Positions 41,212 to 50,295 are shown, counted from the stretch's first letter. The stretch is DNA of 64,000 nucleotides from Chryseomicrobium palamuruense (GCF_042649045.1 NZ_JBHSEF010000022.1:1-64000); one strand, 5' to 3'. Numbers and translations are program-made. Notes: generated from the sequence alone by a model not told the origin.

Positions 41212-42609
41212 TTATCCGATAGAACCTTCCATCTCGAATTTAATCAGACGATTCATTTCTACGGCATATTCCATTGGAAGCTCTTTTGTGAATGGTTCAA
41301 TGAATCCCATAACAATCATTTCTGTCGCTTCTTCTTGACTTAATCCACGGCTCATAAGATAGAACAATTGCTCTTCAGAGACTTTTGAAACTTTCGCTTC
41401 GTGCTCAAGAGAGATATTGTCATTCATGATTTCGTTGTAAGGGATTGTATCAGACGTTGATTCATTATCCATAATCAATGTGTCACATTCGATGTTTGAA
41501 CGTGCACCATGTGCATTACGACCGAATCGGACAATTCCGCGATACGTTACTTTTCCGCCTTGCTTCGAAATAGATTTCGAAACAATCGTCGAAGACGTGT
41601 TTGGCGCTAAGTGAAGCATTTTCGCACCCGCGTCTTGATGTTGCCCTCTACCTGCTAGAGCGATGGATAAGGTCATTCCACGAGCGCCTTCCCCTTTAAG
41701 AATACATGCAGGGTATTTCATTGTAAGTTTAGACCCAATGTTTCCATCGATCCATTCCATCGTACCGTTCGCTTCCACAACTGTACGTTTAGTAACTAGG
41801 TTATATACGTTATTTGCCCAGTTTTGAATCGTTGTGTAACGGCAGTATGCGTCCTTTTTAACAATGATTTCTACCACTGCAGAGTGTAGAGAATTTGTTG
41901 TGTAAACAGGCGCTGTACATCCTTCTACATAATGAACAGATGCGCCTTCATCAACGATGATGAGCGTACGCTCGAACTGCCCCATATTTTCCGAATTGAT
42001 GCGGAAATAGGCTTGTAGAGGTGTGTCAACTTTAATTCCTTTCGGAACATATATGAAGGATCCACCCGACCATACAGCTGAGTTCAGTGCAGAGAATTTG
42101 TTATCAGATGCTGGGATAACTGTGCCCCAGTACTCTTTAAAAATGTCTTCGTTCTCACGAAGAGCTGAATCTGTATCTTTAAAGACGATGCCAAGATCCT
42201 CAAGTTCTTGTTTCATATTGTGGTAGACCACTTCTGATTCGTACTGAGCAGAGACACCTGCTAGATACTTTTGTTCTGCTTCTGGAATACCAAGTTTGTC
42301 AAACGTACGCTTGATTTCTTCTGGTACTTCATCCCACGAACGTTCTGTCTGTTCGGAAGGTTTTACATAATACGTAATCTCGTCGAAATTCAATTCTCCG
42401 AGCTCCCCACCCCATTGTGGCATTGGCTTCGAATAGAAAATATCCAATGCTTTTAGACGGTAGTCGAGCATCCACTGAGGCTCTGCTTTCATACGAGAGA
42501 TTTCTTCAACAATTTCACGTGTCAAACCGCGTTTAGAACGGAAAATCGATACGTCTTTGTCATGGAAGCCATATTTATAATCGCCGATTTCAGGCATTTT
42601 TTTAGCCAT
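41212..42609 (-). CDS. sufB: Fe-S cluster assembly protein SufB
   Basis: A 465-residue protein with the SufB core: FIYVPKGIKVDTPLQAYFRI near residue 195, a beta-helix region, and the C-terminal RNIECDTL, DTIPYNEIMNDNISLEHEAKVSKVSEEQLFYLMSRG. It forms the SufBC2D scaffold that builds Fe-S clusters from SufS/SufU sulfur. It is the last gene of a sufC-D-S-U-B operon, separated from sufU by three bases. Length and motifs are normal. Confidence 0.97.
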   Translation of the reverse strand: MAKKMPEIGDYKYGFHDKDVSIFRSKRGLTREIVEEISRMKAEPQWMLDYRLKALDIFYSKPMPQWGGELGELNFDEITYYVKPSEQTERSWDEVPEEIKRTFDKLGIPEAEQKYLAGVSAQYESEVVYHNMKQELEDLGIVFKDTDSALRENEDIFKEYWGTVIPASDNKFSALNSAVWSGGSFIYVPKGIKVDTPLQAYFRINSENMGQFERTLIIVDEGASVHYVEGCTAPVYTTNSLHSAVVEIIVKKDAYCRYTTIQNWANNVYNLVTKRTVVEANGTMEWIDGNIGSKLTMKYPACILKGEGARGMTLSIALAGRGQHQDAGAKMLHLAPNTSSTIVSKSISKQGGKVTYRGIVRFGRNAHGARSNIECDTLIMDNESTSDTIPYNEIMNDNISLEHEAKVSKVSEEQLFYLMSRGLSQEEATEMIVMGFIEPFTKELPMEYAVEMNRLIKFEMEGSIG

Positions 42610-42612
42610 TGT

Positions 42613-43065
42613 TTATTCCTCCGTTCCTTGATTTTGCTGGTGAACTCCCTTTTCCATCGCTTTCCACGAAAGCGTCGCACATTTAATGCGTGCTGGAAAT
42701 TTGGAAACACCACTTAAAGCTTCAATATCTTCTAAGTCGATGGAATCATCATAGTCTTTCCCTGTCATCATGTCAGAAAAAATTTCGGAAAGTTTCATTG
42801 CTTCTTCCACCGTTTTTCCTTTAACAGCTTGCGTCATCATAGATGCAGAAGACATGGAGATGGAGCAGCCTTCCCCGTCGAATTTCGCATCATGAATAAT
42901 GCCATCCTCTACTTGAAGGGTCAAATGAATTCGGTCCCCGCATGTGGGATTGTTCATGTCGACAGTAACTGCTTCTTCTCCAAGAGACCCTTTGTTACGT
43001 GGATTCTTATAATGATCCATAATCACTTGGCGATAGAGTTGATCTAAATTTGAATTAATAGACAT
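42613..43065 (-). CDS. sufU: Zinc-dependent sulfurtransferase SufU
   Basis: A 150-residue SufU. The three cysteines are in NPTCGDRIHL near residue 41, DGEGCSISMSSASMM near residue 66, and RIKCATLSW near residue 128. With the aspartate of the first motif these bind zinc. The insert between the second and third cysteines separates SufU from IscU. It accepts persulfide from SufS. The start overlaps the end of sufS by 11 bases. Confidence 0.96.
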   Translation of the reverse strand: MSINSNLDQLYRQVIMDHYKNPRNKGSLGEEAVTVDMNNPTCGDRIHLTLQVEDGIIHDAKFDGEGCSISMSSASMMTQAVKGKTVEEAMKLSEIFSDMMTGKDYDDSIDLEDIEALSGVSKFPARIKCATLSWKAMEKGVHQQNQGTEE

Positions 43066-44281
43066 CGTTGAAATACTCCTTTGCTTTCTGCAGGCCTTCT
43101 ACGAGACGATCAACATCATCCTTCGTATTGTACAAGTAGAAACTTGCACGTGCCGTTGCGGAAACGTTGAGCCATTTCATTAAAGGCTGTGCACAATGAT
43201 GCCCTGCACGAACTGCAATTCCTTGCATATCTAATACAGTCGCAACATCGTGTGGATGGACATCATCTAAATTGAACGTGACAATACCAGCACGTTTCGA
43301 AGGATCTTTCGGACCATAGATCGTCATTCCTTCGATTTCAGACATCTTTTCCATTGCATAGGCTGCCAGTTCATGTTCATGCTGCTCGATTTTATCAAGT
43401 CCGATAGACTCTAAGAAATCAATGGCGGCTGCAAGTCCAACAGCACCGGCAATGATAGGAGTGCCCCCTTCAAATTTCCAAGGAAGCTCTTTCCACGTAG
43501 AGTCATGGAGACCAACAAAATCAATCATTTCTCCACCAAATTCAACTGGCTCCATCTTCTCAAGATGGTGCTCTTTTCCATACATGACACCAATTCCTGT
43601 AGGACCACACATTTTATGTCCTGAGAATGCGTAGAAATCACAATCGAGCTGCTGCACATCTACTTTCATATGAGGAGCAGCCTGCGCTCCGTCTACAACC
43701 ATGACGGCACCATTTTCATGAGCGATTTGCGTGATTTCTTGAATAGGGTTCATGACACCGAGAACGTTCGAAACGTGCATTACGGAGACAATTTTTGTCT
43801 TGTCCGTCACCACTTTTCGTACATTTTCAAGAGAAATCGTTCCATCCTCTTCAAGTTCAATGTATTTAAGTGTAGCGTTCTTACGCTTAGCAAGTTGCTG
43901 CCACGGAATAATATTTGAATGGTGTTCCATATAGGTGATGACAATTTCATCCCCTTCAGAAACATTCGCATCGCCATAACTTGCAGCAATCGTATTAATA
44001 GCTGTTGTCGTCCCACGTACAAAGACAATTTCCTTTGTCGAGTTCGCATTAATAAAGCCACGAACTTTTTCACGTGCGCCTTCATAGCTTTCCGTTGCAC
44101 GATTTCCAAGTGTATGAACTCCACGGTGTACATTCGAGTTATCGAATTCGTAATACGCTTTTAAAGCATCAATGACCGACTGCGGTTTCTGCGAAGTGGC
44201 TCCACTATCTAAGTAGACAAGGGGATGACCATTCACTTCTTGATTTAAAATGGGAAAACTGCTTCGAATATCTGTATTCAT
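43055..44281 (-). CDS. sufS: Cysteine desulfurase SufS
   Basis: A 408-residue class V PLP enzyme. The PLP lysine is in FYAFSGHKMCGPTGIGV near residue 228, and the catalytic cysteine in VRAGHHCAQPLM near residue 366. The group II (SufS/CsdB) short active-site loop is present. It takes sulfur from cysteine and hands it to SufU, whose gene overlaps downstream. The upstream sufD stop overlaps its ATG by one base. Confidence 0.97.
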   Translation of the reverse strand: MNTDIRSSFPILNQEVNGHPLVYLDSGATSQKPQSVIDALKAYYEFDNSNVHRGVHTLGNRATESYEGAREKVRGFINANSTKEIVFVRGTTTAINTIAASYGDANVSEGDEIVITYMEHHSNIIPWQQLAKRKNATLKYIELEEDGTISLENVRKVVTDKTKIVSVMHVSNVLGVMNPIQEITQIAHENGAVMVVDGAQAAPHMKVDVQQLDCDFYAFSGHKMCGPTGIGVMYGKEHHLEKMEPVEFGGEMIDFVGLHDSTWKELPWKFEGGTPIIAGAVGLAAAIDFLESIGLDKIEQHEHELAAYAMEKMSEIEGMTIYGPKDPSKRAGIVTFNLDDVHPHDVATVLDMQGIAVRAGHHCAQPLMKWLNVSATARASFYLYNTKDDVDRLVEGLQKAKEYFNDVY

Positions 44282-45588
44282 TAGCGCACTTTCCTTTCAA
44301 TGACCTCCGTCAGCTGCTTCTTCACACCTTCAACCGGAAGTGCACGTACTACAGGCGCTAAAAATCCATGAATGATTAAGCGCTCTGCTTCTTTCTTTGA
44401 AATCCCGCGACTCATCAAGTAGTACATTTGCATAGGGTCTACGCGACCAACAGAAGCTGCGTGACCTGCTGTAACATCGTCTTCATCAATTAAGAGAATT
44501 GGGTTTGCATCTCCACGAGCTTTTTCAGATAGCATCAAGACGCGTGATTCTTGTTCAGCGTTTGATTTCGAAGCACCGTGTTCGATTTTTCCAATTCCGT
44601 TGAAAATAGAAGAAGCGGAATCTTTCATGACACCGTGTTTCAGAATTTGACCTTCTGAATGCTTACCCCAGTGAATGACTTTCGTCGTAAAGTTTTGCTT
44701 CTGGTCGCCTCGACCGACAACCACTGTTTTCACATGTCCTTCTGAGTTGTCACCAACCAAGTGAGTCACATTTTCAAAAATCGTGTTGCTGTCATTCATC
44801 ATGCCTAATGCCCACTCTATCACTGCATCACGGTCCGCAATTCCACGACGGTTCACATACGCTGTGTAACCTTTTGCAAGAACATCTACTGCACCATAGG
44901 TAATTTTAGCGTTGTCTTTCGCTAGAACTTCAGAAATAATGTTCGCTTGACCTGTCGCCGTTTCAAATGTTGATAAGTAGTTTTCGACATATGTCAATTT
45001 TGTATTCGCTTCAGCTACTACAAGTGTGTGATTGAAAAGAGATACATCTTCTTGATCTTGTACATAGATAACTTGAACAACTTCATTCACTTCTACACCT
45101 TGGGGAACATAGATAAATGCGCCACCGTTAACAAGTGCTGCATGGTACGCTGTTAATTTATGCTCATCGACTTTTACAGCATCTGTCATGAAATACTTCT
45201 TCACAAGGTCTGCATGCTCACGAATCGCTGTGTGAAGATCCGTTACAATGACACCTTTTTCTTGAAGTTCCGGAGAAATCGAAGAAAATGCAGGTGTATT
45301 GTTACGCTGAATATAAAGTGTTTTTTGATTATCTGAATCAATTAATGACTGAATTTCTGCAGGAAGTGCATCAAGCGATGCATATGCTTCACTTTCGATA
45401 GTATGGAGTGGAAAGCTTAAGAAATCCCAGCTTGTGATATTTGTTTTATCCGGTTCAGGCATTGGCAGTTCCGCTGCTTTCGCAAGAGCGTCTAAGCGGA
45501 AATCTGTCATCCATCCCGGTTCTTGCATTTTTTCAGAGTAAGTACGGATATCTTGCTCTGTTACCGCTAAAATCGTTTCAACCGTCAT
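44281..45588 (-). CDS. sufD: Fe-S cluster assembly protein SufD
   Basis: A 435-residue paralogue of SufB with GGAFIYVPQGVEVNEVVQVIYV near residue 145, GVMKDSASSIFNGIGKIEHGA in the beta-helix, and the C-terminal LIDEDDVTAGHAASVGRVDPMQMYYLMSRGISKKEAERLI, including the conserved histidine of the H-A-A segment. It pairs with SufB and SufC in the scaffold. It lies 17 bases after sufC. Confidence 0.96.
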   Translation of the reverse strand: MTVETILAVTEQDIRTYSEKMQEPGWMTDFRLDALAKAAELPMPEPDKTNITSWDFLSFPLHTIESEAYASLDALPAEIQSLIDSDNQKTLYIQRNNTPAFSSISPELQEKGVIVTDLHTAIREHADLVKKYFMTDAVKVDEHKLTAYHAALVNGGAFIYVPQGVEVNEVVQVIYVQDQEDVSLFNHTLVVAEANTKLTYVENYLSTFETATGQANIISEVLAKDNAKITYGAVDVLAKGYTAYVNRRGIADRDAVIEWALGMMNDSNTIFENVTHLVGDNSEGHVKTVVVGRGDQKQNFTTKVIHWGKHSEGQILKHGVMKDSASSIFNGIGKIEHGASKSNAEQESRVLMLSEKARGDANPILLIDEDDVTAGHAASVGRVDPMQMYYLMSRGISKKEAERLIIHGFLAPVVRALPVEGVKKQLTEVIERKVR

Positions 45589-45605
45589 GCTGACTGTCTC
45601 CTCTC

Positions 45606-46385
45606 TTATGCTTCTTGCCCAACAGTTTCGTCTTCAATCCCAAGTTCCTCTTTAATCCAGTCGTACCCTTGTGCTTCTAGTTTATGTGCAAGCTCAGGAC
45701 CACCGGATTTAACCACGCGACCTTGCATCATCACGTGAACGTGATCTGGCGTGATGTAGTTTAATAGGCGTTGGTAGTGAGTGATGATTAAGCTACCGAA
45801 ACCTTCTCCGCGCATTTCGTTAATTCCTTTAGAAACAACTTTAAGAGCATCGATATCTAAACCAGAATCGATTTCATCTAAAATAGCAAATGATGGTTTG
45901 ATCATCATCAGTTGAAGAATTTCATTACGTTTCTTTTCTCCACCTGAGAACCCTTCGTTTAAGTAACGTTGTGCCATATCTTGATCCATTTCTAAGAAGT
46001 CCATTTTGCTATCCATTTCACGGATAAATTTCATAAGTGAAATTTCATCGCCTTCTTCACGTCGTGCATTGATGGATGAACGTAAGAAATCTGCATTTGT
46101 TACCCCAGTGATTTCACTTGGGTATTGCATCGCTAAGAAAAGACCCGCTTTCGCACGTTCGTCTACTTCCATTTCAAGTACATCTTCGCCGTCTAATGTA
46201 ACAGTTCCAGATGTCACTTCATATTTCGGGTGACCCATAATTGCCGAAGCAAGTGTTGATTTACCAGTACCATTAGGTCCCATGACCGCGTGGATTTCAC
46301 CTGTATTAAGTGTTAAATTCACACCTTTTAAAATTTCTTTGCCGTCGATGGAGACGTGCAAATCTTGAATAACCAATGTTGACAT
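45606..46385 (-). CDS. sufC: Fe-S assembly ATPase SufC
   Basis: A 259-residue ABC-type ATPase with Walker A GPNGTGKSTLA at residues 36-46, the variant signature FSGGEKKRNEI near residue 146, and Walker B FAILDEIDSGLDIDALK near residue 168. It powers the SufBCD scaffold and has no membrane domain. First gene of the operon, with a GGAGGGTATACA ribosome binding region. Two Fur-family-like boxes lie in the region upstream. Confidence 0.97.
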   Translation of the reverse strand: MSTLVIQDLHVSIDGKEILKGVNLTLNTGEIHAVMGPNGTGKSTLASAIMGHPKYEVTSGTVTLDGEDVLEMEVDERAKAGLFLAMQYPSEITGVTNADFLRSSINARREEGDEISLMKFIREMDSKMDFLEMDQDMAQRYLNEGFSGGEKKRNEILQLMMIKPSFAILDEIDSGLDIDALKVVSKGINEMRGEGFGSLIITHYQRLLNYITPDHVHVMMQGRVVKSGGPELAHKLEAQGYDWIKEELGIEDETVGQEA

Positions 46386-46434
46386 TGTATACCCTCCATA
46401 TCTTCAACTTTGAACGGAATGAACCCATTCTAAA

Positions 46435-46449
46435 TTATTATCATTCTAA
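46435..46449. promoter_or_regulatory. Candidate PerR/Fur-family box upstream of sufC
   Basis: On the minus strand TTAGAATGATAATAA matches the PerR/Fur-type 7-1-7 pattern TTATAATnATTATAA at 12 of 14 positions. It lies about 50 bases upstream of the sufC start. Found by eye in A/T-rich DNA, so chance matches are possible. Confidence 0.35.
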
Positions 46450-46534
46450 TCTTACCGCAGAAACAGAGTCACTGCAAATCATTTAAATCCTTATGAATCC
46501 TGCATTTTCTCATTTTCAATTACAACTCTCTAAT

Positions 46535-46549
46535 TGAGAATTAATATCA
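46535..46549. promoter_or_regulatory. Candidate Fur box between suf and the small charged ORF
   Basis: TGAGAATTAATATCA matches the Fur 7-1-7 consensus TGATAATnATTATCA at 12 of 14 positions. It is about 150 bases upstream of sufC. Fur or a relative controlling suf would fit iron-dependent cluster assembly. Confidence 0.35.
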
Positions 46550-46565
46550 GCAATAAGATAGAAAG

Positions 46566-46595
46566 AAGCCTGTAGAATCAACATTCTACAGGCTT
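46566..46595 (-). terminator. Hairpin after the small charged ORF
   Basis: AAGCCTGTAGAAT and ATTCTACAGGCTT form a perfect 13-bp stem with a four-base loop. The following T tract on the minus strand is weak (CTTCTTTC). Confidence 0.65.
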
Positions 46596-46612
46596 GTTAG
46601 ACATTTTATTTA

Positions 46613-46810
46613 TTATCCTCTGTGGGCTTGTGCACCGATTTGAGCTGCGATTCGCATGCTTTTTTCGTGGTCACGCTGGCGGCGTTGTTCCACTTTCATA
46701 CGTAAATCTTCGCTTTGTCTCATTTCATCATAACCGAAACCGTGTGCATCACGAAAAGCTAAGTTCATTTTTTCCGTGTAAGGCTGTCCTTCTGGTTTGA
46801 TAAGAATCAT
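46613..46810 (-). CDS. Small charged hypothetical protein
   Basis: A 65-residue ORF: MILIKPEGQPYTEKMNLAF, then a charged helical stretch (DEMRQSEDLRMKVEQRRQRDHEKSMRI) and a short AQIGAQAHRG tail. GAAGGGA lies immediately before the ATG, closer than usual. The following hairpin supports a real transcription unit. No family is recognised, and no neighbour explains its role. Confidence 0.5.
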   Translation of the reverse strand: MILIKPEGQPYTEKMNLAFRDAHGFGYDEMRQSEDLRMKVEQRRQRDHEKSMRIAAQIGAQAHRG

Positions 46811-46903
46811 TCCCTTCAGTTAGTATCTTACGTTACTTAGTGTATACCCACTGAAACTCGAATGAAACTGATAAATGGAAATTTGGCCCTTTTGTCATAG
46901 TAT

Positions 46904-46937
46904 AAAAAAAGCTGCCTTGCACGGGGCAAGACAGCTT
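46904..46937 (-). terminator. Terminator of the metNPQ operon
   Basis: On the minus strand AAGCTGTCTTGCC and GCAAGGCAGCTT pair with one bulge around CCGT and are followed by TTTTTTTA. Confidence 0.85.
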
Positions 46938-46944
46938 CATTACC

Positions 46945-47772
46945 TTATTCAGTTACTGGAACGACAGATCCGCCCCACTCTTCTAAAATGAAGTTTTGGA
47001 TTTCATCTGAGCGAAGAGCTTCTACTAAAGCTTTAATTGCATCGTTTTCCTCGTCACCTGCATTAACTGCAATAACGTTCACGTATGGTGAGTTTGAATC
47101 TTCAATCGCAATTGAATCTTCAATTGGGTTTAACCCGGCATCAAGTGCATAGTTTGAGTTGATTAATACTGCATCACCTTCTTCTTGTTCATACATTTGA
47201 ACAAGAAGTGCCGCTTCGTAGTTTGGATCGAAGTTTAAATTCTTAGGATTTTCAACAACGTCTTCAATTGTTGCTGCTGTTTTTTCAACACCTTCTGCAA
47301 GTGTAATTAATCCTGCTTGTTCCAACATAGAAAGCACGCGACCATGATCTGGTACAGCGTTACTCATTAAGATTGTTGCTCCATCTGGAAGTTCATCTAT
47401 AGAATCAAACTTTTTAGAATATAAACCGATTGGTTCAATGTGGATTCCACCTGCATTGACAAAATCATAGCCGAATTCACTGATTTGAGCCTCTAGGTAA
47501 GGAATGTGTTGGAAGTAGTTCGCATCTAAGTCGCCGCTATCTAAATCTTGGTTAGGTAATACATAATCTTGGTAAGCTTCAATCACAAGTTCAATTCCCT
47601 GTTCTTCTAAAATAGGTTGAACTTGCTCTAAAATTTCAGCATGAGGTACGTTAGAAGCACCCACTGTTAGTGTTGTGTTCTCTCCCTCAGCTCCTGAACC
47701 GCCTTCTGATCCACATGCTGCTAAAGTTAAAATTCCTGCTCCAAGTACCAATCCTGTTGCTAATTTTTTCAT
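46945..47772 (-). CDS. metQ: Methionine ABC transporter substrate-binding lipoprotein
   Basis: A 275-residue NlpA/MetQ lipoprotein. A signal peptide ends in the lipobox LTLAAC near residue 20. The mature part starts with a Gly/Ser/Glu linker and then TTLTVGASNVPHAEILEQVQP. NYFQHIPYLEAQI near residue 85 is typical of methionine-binding members. Last gene of metN-metP-metQ, under a SAM riboswitch, so the substrate is very probably methionine. Confidence 0.95.
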   Translation of the reverse strand: MKKLATGLVLGAGILTLAACGSEGGSGAEGENTTLTVGASNVPHAEILEQVQPILEEQGIELVIEAYQDYVLPNQDLDSGDLDANYFQHIPYLEAQISEFGYDFVNAGGIHIEPIGLYSKKFDSIDELPDGATILMSNAVPDHGRVLSMLEQAGLITLAEGVEKTAATIEDVVENPKNLNFDPNYEAALLVQMYEQEEGDAVLINSNYALDAGLNPIEDSIAIEDSNSPYVNVIAVNAGDEENDAIKALVEALRSDEIQNFILEEWGGSVVPVTE

Positions 47773-47797
47773 AAGTAAACTCTCCTCTGTTCTCTTG

Positions 47798-48466
47798 TTA
47801 TCGTTTATCTAAGCGGTTTGTGATCCAGTCGCCTAGCCACTGAATGATAAATACAATGAGTAAAATAATGATGGTTGCGACAATCATGACATCAGTCTGA
47901 TTACGCTGGAACCCATCCAAGAAAGCAAGTGTACCTAGTCCGCCCGCTCCAATGACACCTGCCATAGCTGTGTATCCAACAAGGGCAATCGATGTGACTG
48001 TAATACCAGAGACAATAGCCGGCATCGATTCGGGAAGGAGAACTTTGCGAATGATCGTCCATGTCGTAGCTCCCATAGACTTCGCAGCTTCAAGAACACC
48101 TTTGTCAATTTCTTTTAATGCAATTAAAACCATGCGTGCGTAGAATGGTGCAGCTCCAATAATCAGAGCAGGAAATGCAGCATTGGGTCCTCGAATTGAA
48201 CCGAGTAAAAATTTAGTAAATGGAATTAATAAGATGATCAAAATAATAAACGGGATAGACCGGAAAATGTTGACGAGTGCGCCGGTCAACCAGTTCGCCA
48301 TTTTATTTGACCATACCTGATGAGGACTTGTTAGAAAGAGTATAAGTCCGATGGCTAAGCCAAAAACAAATGTTAACAATGTAGAAATAGCTGTCATATA
48401 GAGCGTTTCGTAAGTTGCTTCCCACATCTTTGGCCAGTCCACATTTGGAAAGAGATTCTCAATCAT
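47798..48466 (-). CDS. metP: Methionine ABC transporter permease
   Basis: About 222 residues with five or six membrane helices. The binding-protein-dependent permease (EAA) loop is visible as EAAKSMGATTWTIIRKVLLPESMP near residue 135. It starts at the ATG at 48466, which overlaps the metN stop by eight bases (ATGATTGA). GGAGG lies about ten bases upstream. The longer ORF start lies in metN. Confidence 0.95.
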   Translation of the reverse strand: MIENLFPNVDWPKMWEATYETLYMTAISTLLTFVFGLAIGLILFLTSPHQVWSNKMANWLTGALVNIFRSIPFIILIILLIPFTKFLLGSIRGPNAAFPALIIGAAPFYARMVLIALKEIDKGVLEAAKSMGATTWTIIRKVLLPESMPAIVSGITVTSIALVGYTAMAGVIGAGGLGTLAFLDGFQRNQTDVMIVATIIILLIVFIIQWLGDWITNRLDKR

Positions 48467-49484
48467 GGTGTATGACCTCCGATTGTACTTTTTGCGCATG
48501 GAGGAAACTTAACGCTTCATCAATAGATAATGCGTCACCATCAATGTGTAGCAGTAATGTTCCTAGTGCGCCATTTTGAGTTTGTGTAATATTCCCTTGA
48601 ACAATGGTCACTTCCAGTTCATATTGCTTGATTAAGCGTGCAATGAGTGGTTGATCGGTTTGATCGCCAACAAATGTTAAGCGGATCAACTTGCCATTCG
48701 GGTACATGTCTAAGAAGTGATCGACCGTATCTGAGTAGTGAGCACCATCAGAAATTTGTGAAACGAATCGTTTCGTAATCGCCTTTTGGGGGTTTTTAAA
48801 GACGTCGATGACTTTCCCTTCTTCGACGACTACACCATTTTCCATCACAGCGACGCGGTGACAAATCTTTTGGATGACGTGCATCTCGTGGGTAATCAGA
48901 ACAATGGTTAATCCCAGTTGTTTGTTGATTGTTACGAGCAAGTCCAGTATTTGGTCTGTCGTTTCAGGATCGAGTGCAGAAGTGGCTTCATCACATAGTA
49001 ACACTTCCGGTCGATTGGCAAGCGCTCGTGCAATACCGACACGTTGTTTTTGCCCTCCAGATAGCTGAGAAGGATACGCTTTTTCGCGGCCTTCAAGACC
49101 AACCAGTGCAACGAGCTCTTTTACTCGTGTATCGCGTTCTTCTTTGGAAACACCTGCAATCTCAAGAGGAAACGCAATGTTTTCTTCAACGGTACGCGAC
49201 CACAGCAAGTTGAAATGTTGAAAGATCATACTCACTTTTTGCCGGAACTGTCTCATTTGTTTGGAAGACAGGTTCGATACTTCTTTTCCATTGACTTGAA
49301 TGGAACCCGCTGTCGGACGCTCTAGTCCATTAAGTAAGCGGATAAGAGAACTCTTTCCTGCGCCACTGTAACCGATAATCCCATAAATTTCACTCTCTTG
49401 AATAGAGAGTGATACATTGTCAACAGCGACTACATGGCCAGTTGACGTTGTATATTTTTTAAAGACATCTTGTAATTGAATCAT
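48459..49484 (-). CDS. metN: Methionine ABC transporter ATP-binding protein
   Basis: About 341 residues. Walker A GYSGAGKSSLIRLL near residue 38, signature LSGGQKQRVGIARAL near residue 140 and Walker B VLLCDEATSALDPETT near residue 160 form the ABC domain. The last 90 residues are a NIL domain, which binds methionine and inhibits transport when the cell has enough. The ATG at 49484 is preceded by AGGAGG; upstream codons are noncoding leader. First gene after the SAM riboswitch. Confidence 0.96.
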   Translation of the reverse strand: MIQLQDVFKKYTTSTGHVVAVDNVSLSIQESEIYGIIGYSGAGKSSLIRLLNGLERPTAGSIQVNGKEVSNLSSKQMRQFRQKVSMIFQHFNLLWSRTVEENIAFPLEIAGVSKEERDTRVKELVALVGLEGREKAYPSQLSGGQKQRVGIARALANRPEVLLCDEATSALDPETTDQILDLLVTINKQLGLTIVLITHEMHVIQKICHRVAVMENGVVVEEGKVIDVFKNPQKAITKRFVSQISDGAHYSDTVDHFLDMYPNGKLIRLTFVGDQTDQPLIARLIKQYELEVTIVQGNITQTQNGALGTLLLHIDGDALSIDEALSFLHAQKVQSEVIHHD

Positions 49485-49540
49485 ATGCGCGCCGCCTCCT
49501 TTCCTTGTTATTATCGGGTGTCTGGATTCAGCTAATATGC

Positions 49541-49575
49541 AAAAAGACCCTTTCTGCGCAAAGACAGAAAGGGTC
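49541..49575 (-). terminator. SAM riboswitch terminator
   Basis: On the minus strand GACCCTTTCTGTC and a complementary GCAGAAAGGGTC form a long stem followed by TTTTT, between the aptamer and metN. Confidence 0.9.
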
Positions 49576-49600
49576 ATCGTTTATTCAACGTATATCCATT

Positions 49601-49705
49601 CTCTCATCTTCCAAAGCGCTAGCTTTGCGTGACTTGGCACCATTTCACTTTCGTGACGGTTGCCGGGCTTCATCGGGCACTTCCCTCCACCTCTCTATAT
49701 AAGAG
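49601..49705 (-). ncRNA. SAM-I riboswitch (S-box)
   Basis: On the minus strand the canonical blocks appear in order: P1 5' arm CTCTTAT, GAGAGGTGGAGGGA, CCCGATGAAGCCCGGCAACC, then GGTGCCAAGTC and the P1 3' arm ATGAGAG. A terminator stem follows. It should shut down metNPQ when S-adenosylmethionine is plentiful. Confidence 0.96.
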
Positions 49706-49794
49706 CGACGCATATTCAATTAGTATTATTGTCAGTAATCGAATAGTACCACAGCCGTTTTTATGCGTCAACTATTTTTTATCACAGAAATTTA

Positions 49795-50085
49795 TTATGT
49801 TTCATTCATTTGTTCTAGTAGATATGGCACAGACTGAAATGCATATATTTTTAAGTACTCTCCTTGATCATTTCTAAGTAATAAACAAGGTACACTTTCT
49901 ATTTGCTCTTCATGCATGAGCTCCGGCGCATAGTTGGCATTCAATTGCGGGATAGGCTGTTGAAGGACTTCTTCACATACCGTAAGCATCTTAGATGCGA
50001 CTTGGCATGTTCCGCACATCGGCGTATAAATATAAAGCCATTTCATTTGCTCTTGTTTCCAGTCGGCATAGGTTGTTTCAATCAC
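49795..50085 (-). CDS. yusE: Thioredoxin-like protein (YusE type)
   Basis: About 96 residues with a thioredoxin fold and the redox motif MCGTC in LYIYTPMCGTCQVASKM near residue 25, with VPCLLLRNDQGEYLKIY carrying the conserved cis-proline region. The CGTC site differs from standard CGPC. A GTG at 50085 lies a normal distance from AAAGGTGG; an earlier GTG at 50097 overlaps that site. A thiol-disulfide role is probable, but the partner is unknown. Confidence 0.85.
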   Translation of the reverse strand: MIETTYADWKQEQMKWLYIYTPMCGTCQVASKMLTVCEEVLQQPIPQLNANYAPELMHEEQIESVPCLLLRNDQGEYLKIYAFQSVPYLLEQMNET

Positions 50086-50177
50086 GATTTTCTCCACCTT
50101 TACTTGATTTAAAGTAGCAAATCACTGCGAGGATGACAAGGGAAATGCTTTCGTGAGATGGGACAGGTGGGAGGTTT

Positions 50178-50261
50178 GGTGTAGGAACGGCTCGTTAGTT
50201 GCGGTAACAGCCATATTGGTGCGGAAATCATCGCCATTGACGCGGAAACCGTCCTTAACCA
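50178..50261. repeat. Degenerate 21-bp tandem repeats (TGCGGAAA core)
   Basis: Three successive blocks of 21 bases begin TTGCGGTAAC (50199), TGCGGAAATC (50220) and CGCGGAAACC (50241). A fourth, weaker copy precedes them (50180). The shared core is TGCGGwAA followed by a variable C-rich half. The tract sits between yusE and the gcvH terminator, and an open minus-strand frame across it is not a credible gene. Confidence 0.55.
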
Positions 50262-50262
50262 G

Positions 50263-50287
50263 AAAAAAGCCCGCCAACTGGCGGGCC
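50263..50287 (-). terminator. Terminator of gcvH
   Basis: GCCCGCCA and TGGCGGGC pair around two bases; the minus strand continues with TTTTTT. Confidence 0.9.
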
Positions 50288-50295
50288 ACACAGTA

